Positions 9,333 through 17,574 of a DNA stretch of 64,000 bases are shown here, in pieces; position 1 is the stretch's first letter; each line of letters begins with the position of its first letter. Position numbers and translations under genes: made by a program. The notes under the pieces were generated by a model. It did no database searches and was not told the DNA's origin. It was given only the letters and a program-made list of their open reading frames with translations. Origin of the DNA: an uncultured Kordia sp. (GTDB taxonomy: Bacteria; Bacteroidota; Bacteroidia; Flavobacteriales; Flavobacteriaceae); NCBI RefSeq assembly GCF_947496985.1, contig NZ_CANMEZ010000003.1:186001-250000 (forward strand), in the 5' to 3' direction.

Positions 9333-11089
9333 TGAAAAACAGGAGTAAGATAATAATCACTTTATTCTTGTTTTTCGGATGGATTTCTTTTGGACAAGAT
9401 AATTTGATTCATAATGCGGTAGCGGATCAACCTACACACAATGCAACGCCTTTTTATTTGGCTTTGGTAGATGATTATTCACCAAAAACATATACATATT
9501 CAGGAGGTTGGAATACAACTAATCATGGAAATCAAGAAGGTCTTTCCGTATGGGAAAGCGACATGAAAACTGTTACAAAAGTCATCACTGCACCTGCAGA
9601 ATCACCAGAAAAAATTCAATTCAAATTACATTCACCTGATTGGTATATGGTTAATAAGTATGATGGTTACGAAAAACTGAGACTCTCAGAAGGAGGAACG
9701 GACATTGTGCCTCATGCAGGACTTGGATATATAGGAATGGGACCAGGTGAACTTATACAACAGAAATTCTTTGATGCTAATAAATTTGAAGAAGGTGAAA
9801 CGTATACATTGCAATTTTACATACGTTCTATTAATGATCCATCTCATGATTGGTCTACAGGGTTAGATTTAAATGTGTATTTCAGGAAAAATAATATGAA
9901 GTATTCCATAGGAGCAAATCAATTTAATAATCGATGTGATCCAAGTAAATATTATAACAAGCAAAGTACATCAAACACATTGCAAGTGTTAAACAAACCT
10001 ATTGACCTTGTAAACTATCCAACTGGAGAATGGTATCCAATTACAGTTGAATTTACAGCACCAGCAGATAGTTATGATTGGATTGTAATAGAAACCGAAT
10101 CAGCAAATCTTTGTGATGGACCATACATACTTTTAGACGACTTTAAACTAGCAAAAACATGTGAATTTCCAAGTTGTAGTAGACTAAGTGGTGAAGTGTA
10201 TCCAAACCATAACGGATTGGTATCAACAACAGTTCCGTTAAAAATTACAAACTTAAACAATGCTCATACAGTTACAACAGAAATATTTACCATGCTTGGA
10301 ATATCAATATGGGACTATTCTGTGAGTTGCACAAATGGTATTGTAGATCCAATTTATTGGGATGGAAGAAATAATACGGATGGCTTAGTTGCAAATGCTT
10401 CCTATCTATTAAAAGTTACATATACAAACGATTGTGGAACTGAAACTAAAACATCAGTAGTTGTAAAAAGTGGAAATCATCCGCCAGTCGTCAATAATAT
10501 TATATGTAACAATTCTGGAGTCATTACACCAAAACCATGTTGTGTTTACGAACCTGATTTAATAATTGATAACAGTACGCTTCCAGGATTAGGTTTGTTA
10601 GATTATAGAGTAATAAACACGATTGATGTTGCTCCAGTATTTAATGTAACCGTTACAAATAATGCAAATGTAGAAATGCGAGCAGGAACTGAAATTATGT
10701 TAAATCCAGGGTTTACTGTGCAACCAGGAGGGAATTACTTTGCAGAGATTGTGCCTTGTGGAACAAATAGAATCGCAACTACAGACCCAGTTTATACAAA
10801 ACTAACGGAAGTATTAAATGCTGATGAAGTTTCAACTAGAAATGAAGAAAACGCAATAACATTGTACCCAAATCCTTCTAAGAATGAAACGACATTACAC
10901 ATTAAAGATTTTGATAATAATACGAGTTACCAATTAGGAATATATAATTTACAAGGAATGTTACAATTAAAACTCAATACGAAAACGCAAAAAACAGTAT
11001 TGAACTTAAACCAGTTGACTACAGGTATATATTTTGTGAAAGTTTCGAACGGAATTAACTCATATACTACAAAATTGATTAAGCAATAA
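9332..11089 (+). CDS. T9SS-sorted cell-surface protein with coathanger-stack region
   Basis: A 585-residue secreted protein with signal peptide (IIITLFLFFGWISFGQ). The first 270 residues look like a carbohydrate-binding-type beta-sandwich (GETYTLQFYIRS, IVIETESANLCDGPYILLDD). A middle domain resembles gliding-type Ig modules (YWDGRNNTDGLVANASYLLK). Residues about 445-490 resemble a 3-coathanger stack (VEMRAGTEIMLNPGFTVQPG). The last 75 residues are a type A T9SS sorting domain (LYPNPSKNETTLHI; GIYFVKVSNGINSYTTKLIK), so it should be exported by T9SS and attached to the surface. Translation is coupled to the preceding gene through a 1-nt overlap. Specific ligand unknown. Confidence 0.82.
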   Translation: MKNRSKIIITLFLFFGWISFGQDNLIHNAVADQPTHNATPFYLALVDDYSPKTYTYSGGWNTTNHGNQEGLSVWESDMKTVTKVITAPAESPEKIQFKLHSPDWYMVNKYDGYEKLRLSEGGTDIVPHAGLGYIGMGPGELIQQKFFDANKFEEGETYTLQFYIRSINDPSHDWSTGLDLNVYFRKNNMKYSIGANQFNNRCDPSKYYNKQSTSNTLQVLNKPIDLVNYPTGEWYPITVEFTAPADSYDWIVIETESANLCDGPYILLDDFKLAKTCEFPSCSRLSGEVYPNHNGLVSTTVPLKITNLNNAHTVTTEIFTMLGISIWDYSVSCTNGIVDPIYWDGRNNTDGLVANASYLLKVTYTNDCGTETKTSVVVKSGNHPPVVNNIICNNSGVITPKPCCVYEPDLIIDNSTLPGLGLLDYRVINTIDVAPVFNVTVTNNANVEMRAGTEIMLNPGFTVQPGGNYFAEIVPCGTNRIATTDPVYTKLTEVLNADEVSTRNEENAITLYPNPSKNETTLHIKDFDNNTSYQLGIYNLQGMLQLKLNTKTQKTVLNLNQLTTGIYFVKVSNGINSYTTKLIKQ

Positions 11090-11191
11090 CCCCAAATTGA
11101 TGTATCATTGAAAGCATATGTATGATAGATACAACTAAACTCAGACCTACTGAAAATTTGTATCATTTTTGCGTTGATTATGCATATTAAG

Positions 11192-11221
11192 AAAGGCTTT
11201 CTGTAACAGGAAAGCCTTTTG
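11192..11221 (+). terminator. Rho-independent-type terminator
   Basis: Perfect 10-bp stem AAAGGCTTTC/GAAAGCCTTT with an 8-nt loop, followed by a short T run. It ends the surface-protein operon about 100 bp after the stop codon. Confidence 0.75.
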
Positions 11222-11369
11222 AATATAGTGAAACTTAATTTTGAGAAATCTAAAAGTGTAGGTTGAGTAAATATTGTTAAAGTAGAAGAGAAGTATTAGT
11301 TTTTGGAACTTTTTTGCGCGTTTTTTTATTAATTATATTTGTTTTTATTAATGTTTAAATATTATAAAA

Positions 11370-11630
11370 ATGGCAACAATAAACTTTGTTGAGATGAATT
11401 TCGGAGAAACATCTGAACATCAAAAACTAATTAAAAATGCTAAAGAAAGTTTCGAAAGTTCTTTGAATGAAAATTCAAAATTAAGACACTTTAATGCTAA
11501 AATCGTTTTATCAAATAGAAATGAACATGATCCAACAAAATTTCATTTTGTTTCATGCGATCCTAAATCAGAAGAAATGTCTGTTTTAAAGTTTTTACAA
11601 TCTAGCTTTCTTGAATATTTAGGTGGTTAA
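11370..11630 (+). CDS. Small hypothetical protein
   Basis: An 86-residue soluble protein with no signal peptide, membrane helix or cysteine cluster; I do not recognise the family. It is mixed alpha/beta in appearance (KIVLSNRNEHDPTKFHFVSC) and ends in EYLGG. It stands alone between a terminator and the epimerase gene, with an A-rich start region (ataaaaATGGCAACA). The last codons overlap the left arm of a 9-bp hairpin, so the terminal Gly-Gly may be dictated by the terminator rather than by protein function. The isolated position and clean start support a real gene. Confidence 0.6.
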   Translation: MATINFVEMNFGETSEHQKLIKNAKESFESSLNENSKLRHFNAKIVLSNRNEHDPTKFHFVSCDPKSEEMSVLKFLQSSFLEYLGG

Positions 11631-11641
11631 AGCCACCTAAA
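11618..11641 (+). terminator. Hairpin overlapping the end of the small gene
   Basis: TTTAGGTGG / CCACCTAAA forms a 9-bp perfect stem with a 6-nt loop containing the TAA stop of the 11370 gene. The T run downstream is interrupted, so it may be a weak terminator or an mRNA-stabilising hairpin. Confidence 0.5.
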
Positions 11642-11723
11642 ATTCTACAGTTTTTAAAAATAATAAAGGCATTCCATAAATTATTTATACTTTTATGCAT
11701 CAAACACATTACGAAGTACATCA

Positions 11724-12659
11724 ATGAAGATACTCATCACAGGAATTGCTGGATTTATTGGATCGCATGTCGCAGAATATTTACAAAAAGAAGGACATAC
11801 TGTTATAGGAATTGATAATTTTTCAGATTATTACCCTGTCGATTTAAAAAATAAAAATGCAGCAGTACTCAAATCAAAAGGTATTGAAATACTCCAAGCA
11901 GATTTGCGCGATGCTTCTTCTATAGAAAAACTTCCTAATGCTATTGAATATATCTTTCACTTTGCTGCACAACCAGGAATAGCTGCAACGTCTACGTTTG
12001 AAGATTATTTGACAAATAACGTAATTGCCACTCAAAATTTGTTGACATACGCTTTAGCGCAAACAACATTACAATTATTTGTAAATATTGGAACTTCGTC
12101 TATTTATGGTTTAAATGCTACCTATCCAGAATCGGTGGCGCCGCAACCAGCTTCGCATTATGGCGTTACTAAATTGGCTGCCGAGCAATTGGTCTTACAT
12201 AATTCTAGATTGAATAAAATCAATGCATGTTCCTTACGTTTATATTCTGTATATGGCTCACGTGAACGTCCAGATAAATTGTTTACAAAACTGTTAGATT
12301 GTGGCTTAAATAATAAATCATTTCCGTTATTTACTGGAAGTTTAACGCATCTACGAAGCTTTACACATGTAAGTGATATTGTAGTTGGAATAACTAGTGT
12401 TATTGGTAAAGAAGAAGTGTGTAATGGTGAAATATTCAATATTGGAACTGAAGCCGAATATACTACACAACAAGGAGTAAATGCGGTTGAAAAATTATTA
12501 AATACTACAATAAAATTTAACGAATTGCCTCCACGTTCTGGGGATCAGCAGCGTACCAAAGCAAACATTGACAAAGCGCGAAAGCTATTAAATTATAATC
12601 CTACTGTAACTTTAGAAGAAGGTGTTGCTGAGCAATTAGCTTGGTTTCGAAATTTGTAA
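11724..12659 (+). CDS. NAD-dependent epimerase/dehydratase (UDP-glucuronate 4-epimerase-like)
   Basis: A 311-residue extended short-chain dehydrogenase. The nucleotide-binding loop is at the very N-terminus (ITGIAGFIGSHVAEYL), with the NAD-selecting acidic residue after beta-2 (IGIDNFSDYY). The catalytic Tyr/Lys pair appears as YGVTKLAAEQ, preceded by the active-site serines (NIGTSSIYG). Substrate-side motifs FNIGTE and the C-terminal PRSGDQQRTKANIDKAR are typical of UDP-hexose/uronate epimerases. It should interconvert nucleotide sugars for surface polysaccharide. It is convergent with the glycosyltransferase operon at 12709-15670, which could use its product. Exact substrate not decidable. 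Confidence 0.85.
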   Translation: MKILITGIAGFIGSHVAEYLQKEGHTVIGIDNFSDYYPVDLKNKNAAVLKSKGIEILQADLRDASSIEKLPNAIEYIFHFAAQPGIAATSTFEDYLTNNVIATQNLLTYALAQTTLQLFVNIGTSSIYGLNATYPESVAPQPASHYGVTKLAAEQLVLHNSRLNKINACSLRLYSVYGSRERPDKLFTKLLDCGLNNKSFPLFTGSLTHLRSFTHVSDIVVGITSVIGKEEVCNGEIFNIGTEAEYTTQQGVNAVEKLLNTTIKFNELPPRSGDQQRTKANIDKARKLLNYNPTVTLEEGVAEQLAWFRNL

Positions 12660-12708
12660 TATAGCAATAAAAGAAATGTGAGAATATTTGATTTTTTTAA
12701 TCCTTTAA

Positions 12709-14340
12709 TCACCTTTTCTCTACCAAATACATTTCCGTACGCAAGCGATCTTTATATCCTTTATTAGTATTGTCTATCGGATTTAAATCGAAGGTTTCTT
12801 GATAAGTAACTGTGTAATTTGGAAATGCTTCTTCTACACCTTTTTTTCCATCAATCATAACCAATACTTTAAACGTATCTTCTTTCGGGATTTCTAAAGC
12901 ATGACTGTGTACTAAAGGAACTTTTCCTCCATAGTCCCATACTAATTCTGGCGATTGAATATTAAACATATACACAGGAATTTTTTCTTCCTTTGCTTTG
13001 TGCGATATGTCTTGTAACGAATTATATTTTGGATTCTCTAAGAAAGCATTTGCTAACGGAAACCCAAGGACAATAGTTGCCATTAAAAATGCAATGATGA
13101 GGTAAAACGTTTTTTGAATTTCTTTTTGATATAAATATTTCAAGGTGAAAAACCCAATCGGAACGAGTGCTAATGAAGTAATTATGAAACGAACATAAAA
13201 TCCTTCTAACCTGTCTTTTAAGAAAATATAACCAACAATAGGAAATACTAAGCCAATCAATCCTACCAATCCAAAATTTAGATATACAGGGAATTTTTCA
13301 AGCTTTTTCATATCTGTTTTAAACGATCGGAATACATATTCAATAAAAAAGCTCATTGTATATGCTAACGGAATTAAAACAGGTAATAAATAACGTGATT
13401 TCTTTTCAGGAATTACAGATAATAAAATGACTGCAAAAAGTGTCCAAAATAAACTGAATTTATAAGCTTTTAAATTCTCAACTCTCGATTTTAAATACGG
13501 ATATAATAAACTTACAAACGCAACAATTGTCCAAATTCCCGATTGTACAAAGAAACTCCAGTAATAATAAAACGGACGGACGTTTCTATCTTTCCAAGCA
13601 GTTGTTTCTTTTTCAGCAATAGCTTTTGCAGTATCACCATCCATCATATTAATATACAAAGGCCACCATATAGATAATACAACTACGATAGTAACTAAAC
13701 TCACTAATGGCAACCATTTTTTCTTAAAACCTTCGTATTTATATACAACACTATAGGCAATAATAAATGGTAAAAACAATGCAAAATGTGAAACAGGACC
13801 TTTACTCATAAAAGAGAATCCTATAAAAAGACCTGCTAACAAGGCATTTCGCCAAATATTTTCTATGGATGAGAAGAATTGAAAAATATAATAAATTCCA
13901 ACAATCATAAAACCGTGCGCAAAAATATCCCAAGTTCCGTTTCGTCCTGCAAAAATGATATAAAAAGAAGTTGCAAGTAGTAAACTGTTGATAAATGCCT
14001 GTTTTTTATTTTGAATAAAATACACACCGAAACGATACGAACATACTATTAAAACTAATGTAATAAGTGCAGAAGGAATTCGTAATGCCATTAAACTTTT
14101 AAATCCGAAAAGCATTCCGGAAATTGCAGCAAGCCAAGTTGGTAAAGGTGGTTTTTCATAACGTGGTTCACCATTCATTGTTGTTAGCAACCAATTGCCG
14201 TCAGAAACCATTTCACGCGCTGTAATAAAGTTTCGAGCTTCCATAATATTTGGATACAACACATCAAGATTTACAAAAAATATTGCAAAACAAACAATGA
14301 CTAATATCCAAACGTAATTCTTTTCTTGTATAAAATTCAT
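12709..14340 (-). CDS. ArnT-like GT39 family membrane glycosyltransferase
   Basis: A 543-residue polytopic protein with about a dozen hydrophobic segments. The N-terminal part carries the dolichyl-phosphate-mannosyltransferase family pattern: an acidic residue in the first periplasmic loop (FVNLDVLYPNIMEARNFITA), then GNWLLTTMNGEPRYEKPPLP, the hallmark of ArnT/PMT enzymes. A soluble C-terminal domain follows from about residue 440. It probably transfers a sugar from a polyprenyl-phosphate donor to a lipid or glycan at the periplasmic face. The start overlaps the previous stop (ATGA). It is the third gene of a GT2/LAB_N/GT39 operon, in which the GT2 enzyme would make the lipid-linked donor. 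Confidence 0.85.
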   Translation of the reverse strand: MNFIQEKNYVWILVIVCFAIFFVNLDVLYPNIMEARNFITAREMVSDGNWLLTTMNGEPRYEKPPLPTWLAAISGMLFGFKSLMALRIPSALITLVLIVCSYRFGVYFIQNKKQAFINSLLLATSFYIIFAGRNGTWDIFAHGFMIVGIYYIFQFFSSIENIWRNALLAGLFIGFSFMSKGPVSHFALFLPFIIAYSVVYKYEGFKKKWLPLVSLVTIVVVLSIWWPLYINMMDGDTAKAIAEKETTAWKDRNVRPFYYYWSFFVQSGIWTIVAFVSLLYPYLKSRVENLKAYKFSLFWTLFAVILLSVIPEKKSRYLLPVLIPLAYTMSFFIEYVFRSFKTDMKKLEKFPVYLNFGLVGLIGLVFPIVGYIFLKDRLEGFYVRFIITSLALVPIGFFTLKYLYQKEIQKTFYLIIAFLMATIVLGFPLANAFLENPKYNSLQDISHKAKEEKIPVYMFNIQSPELVWDYGGKVPLVHSHALEIPKEDTFKVLVMIDGKKGVEEAFPNYTVTYQETFDLNPIDNTNKGYKDRLRTEMYLVEKR

Positions 14341-14960
14341 GACTGATTTCTTAACAGCATTATATTTCTAACATAAGTGATGATTCCGAAAATATGCCCA
14401 GCAATTAAAATAGGGTCAACTCTAAAAATTGCATACGTAAATATTAAACTTGAACCAAGTAAACTCAACATCCAAAAGCCTAGCGGTAAGCTAGATTCTT
14501 TGTTTTTCTCAGAATATAACCACTGATATACAAAGCGTAAGGTAAAAATAACTTGTGCAATGATACCTAAAATTAACAACCAATCAGGAATGGCTTCATT
14601 GTTTAATAAATTATCGACGTCCTGTTTATCGTTATTATAGCCAAAGATAATAATGATGAGCGGAAATATTAAAATGAAAATTTGAATGAATTTGTGCATT
14701 TTCTTCCATTCACCTTGCAATTGCATATTCCGAATGTAAATGAAATACGTTAAAACTTGTCCGAGCATAATGGAGAAATCTTGACGTAAATAGCCATATA
14801 CAAACATTAAAAAAGAAGCAATTAAACTCAATTTCCAAAAAAGAGCAGGAGTTAATACCTTTTTGTTTTTTTCAGAAATAATCCATTGAAGTAAGGTTCT
14901 TCCAGAAAATAATAATTGTGAAAGTCCGCCAATAGCTAAAACATACCAAGCGTACATCAT
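14337..14960 (-). CDS. Duplicated LAB_N (PQ-loop-like) membrane protein
   Basis: A 207-residue membrane protein made of two copies of the lipid-A-disaccharide-synthase N-terminal (LAB_N) module. Copy 1 is at residues about 8-78 (SQLLFSGRTLLQWIISEKNK, YFIYIRNMQLQGEW) and copy 2 at about 130-205 (AQVIFTLRFVYQWLYSEKNK, GIITYVRNIMLLRN). Both keep the aromatic QW-SEKNK signature and the late IRN/VRN motif. LAB_N is distantly related to PQ-loop/SWEET carriers, so a carrier for a lipid-linked sugar is plausible. It overlaps both neighbours by 4 bp and lies between the two glycosyltransferases. No LpxB catalytic domain is present. Confidence 0.78.
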   Translation of the reverse strand: MMYAWYVLAIGGLSQLLFSGRTLLQWIISEKNKKVLTPALFWKLSLIASFLMFVYGYLRQDFSIMLGQVLTYFIYIRNMQLQGEWKKMHKFIQIFILIFPLIIIIFGYNNDKQDVDNLLNNEAIPDWLLILGIIAQVIFTLRFVYQWLYSEKNKESSLPLGFWMLSLLGSSLIFTYAIFRVDPILIAGHIFGIITYVRNIMLLRNQS

Positions 14961-15670
14961 CCTTTTTTAGCAATAGAATAGTTGATGTACTTTTTCTTCA
15001 TCCAAACATAAGCGAAGCAGTCCATTAACGGACCTAATAAACGATTCCATAAACCGTATTTTGCTTCTCCAGCAATTCGAGGAAAGTGCGAAACAGGAAT
15101 TTGTTTTACTTTTCCTTCTTGTAATAAAATCATAGCAGGAAGAAAACGGTGCAATCCTTTAAACATTGGAATGCGTTTTGCAAAATCTGTTTTTATAATT
15201 TTTAACGGACATCCTGTATCGTCCATACCATCTTTTGTAAACGTTCTACGAATTCCATTGGCAATTTTAGACGACATATTTTTTACAAATGAATCTTTTC
15301 GGTTGGCACGAACACCTGTTACCAAATCGTATTCTCCAATATGTTCTAGTAATAAATCGAAATCTGCAGGCGCTGTTTGTAAGTCAGAATCAATATAACC
15401 AACTAAATTGGTTTGAGTTTCGTCAAAACCAGCTTTAATTGCAGCACTTAAACCTCTATTTTCAGTAAAAGAAATAAAATGGAAGGTGTCACTATCAGTA
15501 CAGATTTTTTCAATCATTTCCTGACTTTTATCTTTAGAGCCATCATTTACAAACAAAACTTTAATGGGAATTTTAGCAGCTTTTGAATAGGCAGCCAACT
15601 CTTTTTCAACCCTTTCTAAATTATCTTCCTCATTATATACAGGAACAACGATGGTTAGTTCTTTCTCCAT
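14957..15670 (-). CDS. GT2 family glycosyltransferase (polyprenyl-phosphate sugar synthase type)
   Basis: A 237-residue GT-A fold enzyme with no membrane segment. It has the N-terminal nucleotide-binding pattern (LTIVVPVYNEEDNLERV), the VNDGSKDKS loop, and the metal-binding DSD (GYIDSDLQTAPADFDLL). The spacing and TGVRANRKDS resemble dolichol-phosphate mannose synthase or ArnC. It probably transfers a sugar from a nucleotide donor to undecaprenyl phosphate. First gene of the three-gene operon reading left; its stop overlaps the LAB_N start by 4 bp, and a promoter is visible at 15715-15742. Confidence 0.85.
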   Translation of the reverse strand: MEKELTIVVPVYNEEDNLERVEKELAAYSKAAKIPIKVLFVNDGSKDKSQEMIEKICTDSDTFHFISFTENRGLSAAIKAGFDETQTNLVGYIDSDLQTAPADFDLLLEHIGEYDLVTGVRANRKDSFVKNMSSKIANGIRRTFTKDGMDDTGCPLKIIKTDFAKRIPMFKGLHRFLPAMILLQEGKVKQIPVSHFPRIAGEAKYGLWNRLLGPLMDCFAYVWMKKKYINYSIAKKG

Positions 15671-15714
15671 TTACGAATACTTTGTTTCTAAAAATAGCTT
15701 AAAAATATCCGCCA

Positions 15715-15742
15715 AAGTTATAGTTTTTTTACAATATCAACA
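15715..15742 (-). promoter_or_regulatory. Bacteroidota-type promoter of the glycosyltransferase operon
   Basis: On the minus strand, TTG (15742-15740), 17 bp, then TAACTTTG (15722-15715), matching the TTG-N17-23-TAnnTTTG consensus of Flavobacteria. The start codon at 15670 would leave a leader of about 40 nt. Confidence 0.55.
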
Positions 15743-15826
15743 GTATGAATCTAATTTAATCCTGAATTATGCAATAGGAACTCTCTGTAGAATTTCTAAT
15801 ACATAATTCAAGATCATCTAAGTTAG

Positions 15827-16300
15827 TTAGCAACAACCTGATTCTGGAGAGCAACAAGCGTTCATATTTTCTTGTAATTCAGAGAGTTTCATCTTCGGTT
15901 TCTGTGCTGGAATTCCACAATTATCTTTCGCTAAACAGTCCGTTTGCTTCATTGTTAGTACAAAGTGATTATTTTGAAAATCCAATCCGTATTTTCCAAT
16001 AGTTTCCGCCTGATACTCTACTTCAACTTCTAAATCTTGAATTCCTAAAACTTTTTCGGAAAGTTCTATAATATTCATTAATTTCTTTGGTTCTAGTCTA
16101 TGATCAACATCATCTGCAGACCACAATTGAAAATTCACTACGTTTTCTTTACGTACAACACCACCACAGTCAATAAAATGTTTTGAAATTTGTCCAACTT
16201 CAGTCACATGAAAATGGCTTTCTACTTTTTGTGAATTAGGTAAATAAAAATCTAATTGTTCTAAATTTTGTAAATGTGCTTTTACTTCTGATAATTTCAT
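15827..16300 (-). CDS. DUF6428 family protein, arsenic-operon associated
   Basis: A 157-residue soluble protein that matches the short family often found next to ArsR regulators in Bacteroidota (N-terminus MKLSEVKAHLQNLEQLDFYLPN; family name from memory). It ends in a cysteine-rich tail (CLAKDNCG, then ACCSPESGCC), which suggests binding of a thiophilic ion such as arsenite. The N-terminal part is predicted alpha/beta with conserved His and Asp (HFHVTEVGQISKHFIDCGG). It lies 21 bp downstream of the ArsR gene and is clearly co-transcribed. No arsenate reductase or arsenite exporter follows, so the pair is separated from the usual resistance genes. Molecular function unknown. Confidence 0.72.
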   Translation of the reverse strand: MKLSEVKAHLQNLEQLDFYLPNSQKVESHFHVTEVGQISKHFIDCGGVVRKENVVNFQLWSADDVDHRLEPKKLMNIIELSEKVLGIQDLEVEVEYQAETIGKYGLDFQNNHFVLTMKQTDCLAKDNCGIPAQKPKMKLSELQENMNACCSPESGCC

Positions 16301-16321
16301 AATACTTAATTTATAGTATAA

Positions 16322-16648
16322 TTAACATTGCTTTTTGATGGATAGGGAAGTGGTTATCATTTTAAAATGTAGTAAAACTTTATTCCATTTTTTTGGATTG
16401 ATGCAATAGCAAATATTCTTTCCAGAGATTTGTCCCTGAATAAGTCCAACACGTTTCAATTCAGATAAATGTCTTGAAATTGTCGGTTGTGCTAAGGGAA
16501 GTTCTTCCACTAAATCATTACAAATGCATGAAGGACTATTTGCTAAATATTCCATAATAGACAAACGTGCAGGATGCCCTAATACTTTTAAAATATCAGC
16601 CATTTCAATGACTACTTCTGAAAAACCAATTGTTTTTGTTATTCCCAT
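16322..16648 (-). CDS. ArsR/SmtB family metalloregulator
   Basis: A 108-residue winged-helix repressor. The N-terminal helix and dimer contacts (DILKVLGHPARLSIMEYL) lead into the alpha-3 metal site SCICNDLVEEL, a CxC of the arsenite-sensing type, and the recognition helix LAQPTISRHLSELKRVGLI. In the family, binding of As(III)/Sb(III) releases DNA. A 22-bp near-perfect dyad overlaps its start codon and is the likely operator. The first ATG is chosen because the preceding GITKTIGFSEVVIEM segment is normal for the family. It heads a two-gene unit with the DUF6428 gene. Confidence 0.9.
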   Translation of the reverse strand: MGITKTIGFSEVVIEMADILKVLGHPARLSIMEYLANSPSCICNDLVEELPLAQPTISRHLSELKRVGLIQGQISGKNICYCINPKKWNKVLLHFKMITTSLSIKKQC

Positions 16649-16667
16649 ATTGCAATATTACAATATG
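16646..16667. promoter_or_regulatory. Probable ArsR operator
   Basis: Dyad CATATTG-c-AATATT-a-CAATATG, 22 bp with only one mismatched pair. It begins inside the arsR start codon and extends upstream, where a repressor would block initiation. Confidence 0.6.
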
Positions 16668-16807
16668 TTTTTTAATTGAAGATAATTTGTAATGTTAATT
16701 TTTTAAAAAAGTTAAGAATGAAGCAGATGAAGTCTTGTTTTAGAACGAAATAAATTCAACAATCCGTTTTATATTCGTTTATACTTTATAAAATTGTATT
16801 TCACTAA

Positions 16808-16842
16808 AAAAAGGGAGGCCCTACCATAAACCTCCCCTTCAA
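16808..16842 (-). terminator. Leftward terminator
   Basis: On the minus strand, GGGAGG, a 12-nt loop and CCTCCC followed by seven T. No annotated gene lies immediately upstream, so it would end a short transcript from within 16.84-17.2 kb. Confidence 0.6.
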
Positions 16843-16913
16843 TAATAGTTGTATAAAATACAACAATGTGAAAAATTCATTTCTGAATTTTATGTTGCTG
16901 TTTATCTGAATAA

Positions 16914-16951
16914 ACATTTTTAGTTTTCGGCTTAAAAAAAACTAAAAATGT
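16914..16951. repeat. 14-bp perfect inverted repeat
   Basis: ACATTTTTAGTTTT and its exact complement AAAACTAAAAATGT, separated by 10 bases. AT-rich, without a T run; it may be an RNA stem or an operator. Confidence 0.5.
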
Positions 16952-17185
16952 ATGTTTTAGAATGATTGAGTGTTATGTGCAATAAATAAATTAAAGATCC
17001 TCATTCTGAATTCAGTGCAGCAAATTTAGATATAAGATCAGATAATCTAGTGGATTTTGATTTTACATTCTATAAACTCCATATATAATCGATTAACGCT
17101 CTAAATTGTAAGTTTTTTAGTATAAGAAAAATCGTTTTTTAAAAGAACTAATTTAAAAAGAAGAGTTTATGGAAACAAAAGGCAT

Positions 17186-17217
17186 AAAAAAACCGTACCT
17201 AAATTAAAAGTACGGCT
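17186..17217 (-). terminator. Leftward terminator
   Basis: On the minus strand, CCGTAC, a 11-nt loop, GTACGG, then seven T. No gene directly upstream. Confidence 0.6.
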
Positions 17218-17412
17218 TTATTTATCGTTATTTACTAGTCATCTAAAAAACTAATGATACAAATCTATGTGTTTGGTATTAGGATCTATGTTTAGCCTAT
17301 AAAAATGCATATTCAATCGTTTAAGTGCTTTTTTTTGTCGATATAAAGTAAGCTTTGAAGAAAATTCTTGATGGTCTTCATTTTAAATCACATACCCATA
17401 TAAAAGAAGTAA

Positions 17413-17436
17413 GGGGAACTTAATTAAAAGTTCCCC
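17413..17436. repeat. Perfect hairpin GGGGAACTT/AAGTTCCCC
   Basis: Nine-base-pair perfect stem with a 6-nt AT loop. The loop resembles that of the terminator at 17186-17217 (both contain TTAAT). There is no long T run on either side, so termination is uncertain. Confidence 0.5.
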
Positions 17437-17574
17437 AAAGTATAGTGGATTCCCCTAAATCCCTAAAACTGTATTGCATGGTTCAAATGTAGGCAGAAGT
17501 CTTAAGTATGGGATATGGTGCGCTATTATAAAAGCTACGGTAAAACCGTAAAAGCGATTTCTTTTGAAGTTTCT

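Larger units (their letters stand above)
16668..17574. other. 907-bp gene-poor region with several hairpins
   Basis: No convincing coding sequence. It holds two leftward terminators (16808-16842, 17186-17217), a perfect stem at 17413-17436, a 14-bp inverted repeat at 16914-16951 and a short stem at about 17534-17550 (TACGGT/ACCGTA) just after the methyltransferase gene. On the minus strand, TAnnTTTG boxes occur at 17491-17484, 17267-17260 and 17028-17021, each upstream of one hairpin. I found no matching -33 TTG. Peptides of 15, 22 and 35 codons can be read but look accidental. Confidence 0.5.

Noticed and set aside
17475-17500. tRNA-like GGTTCAAAT stretch
   Set aside because: The flanking bases do not form a T-arm stem and no other tRNA arm is found.
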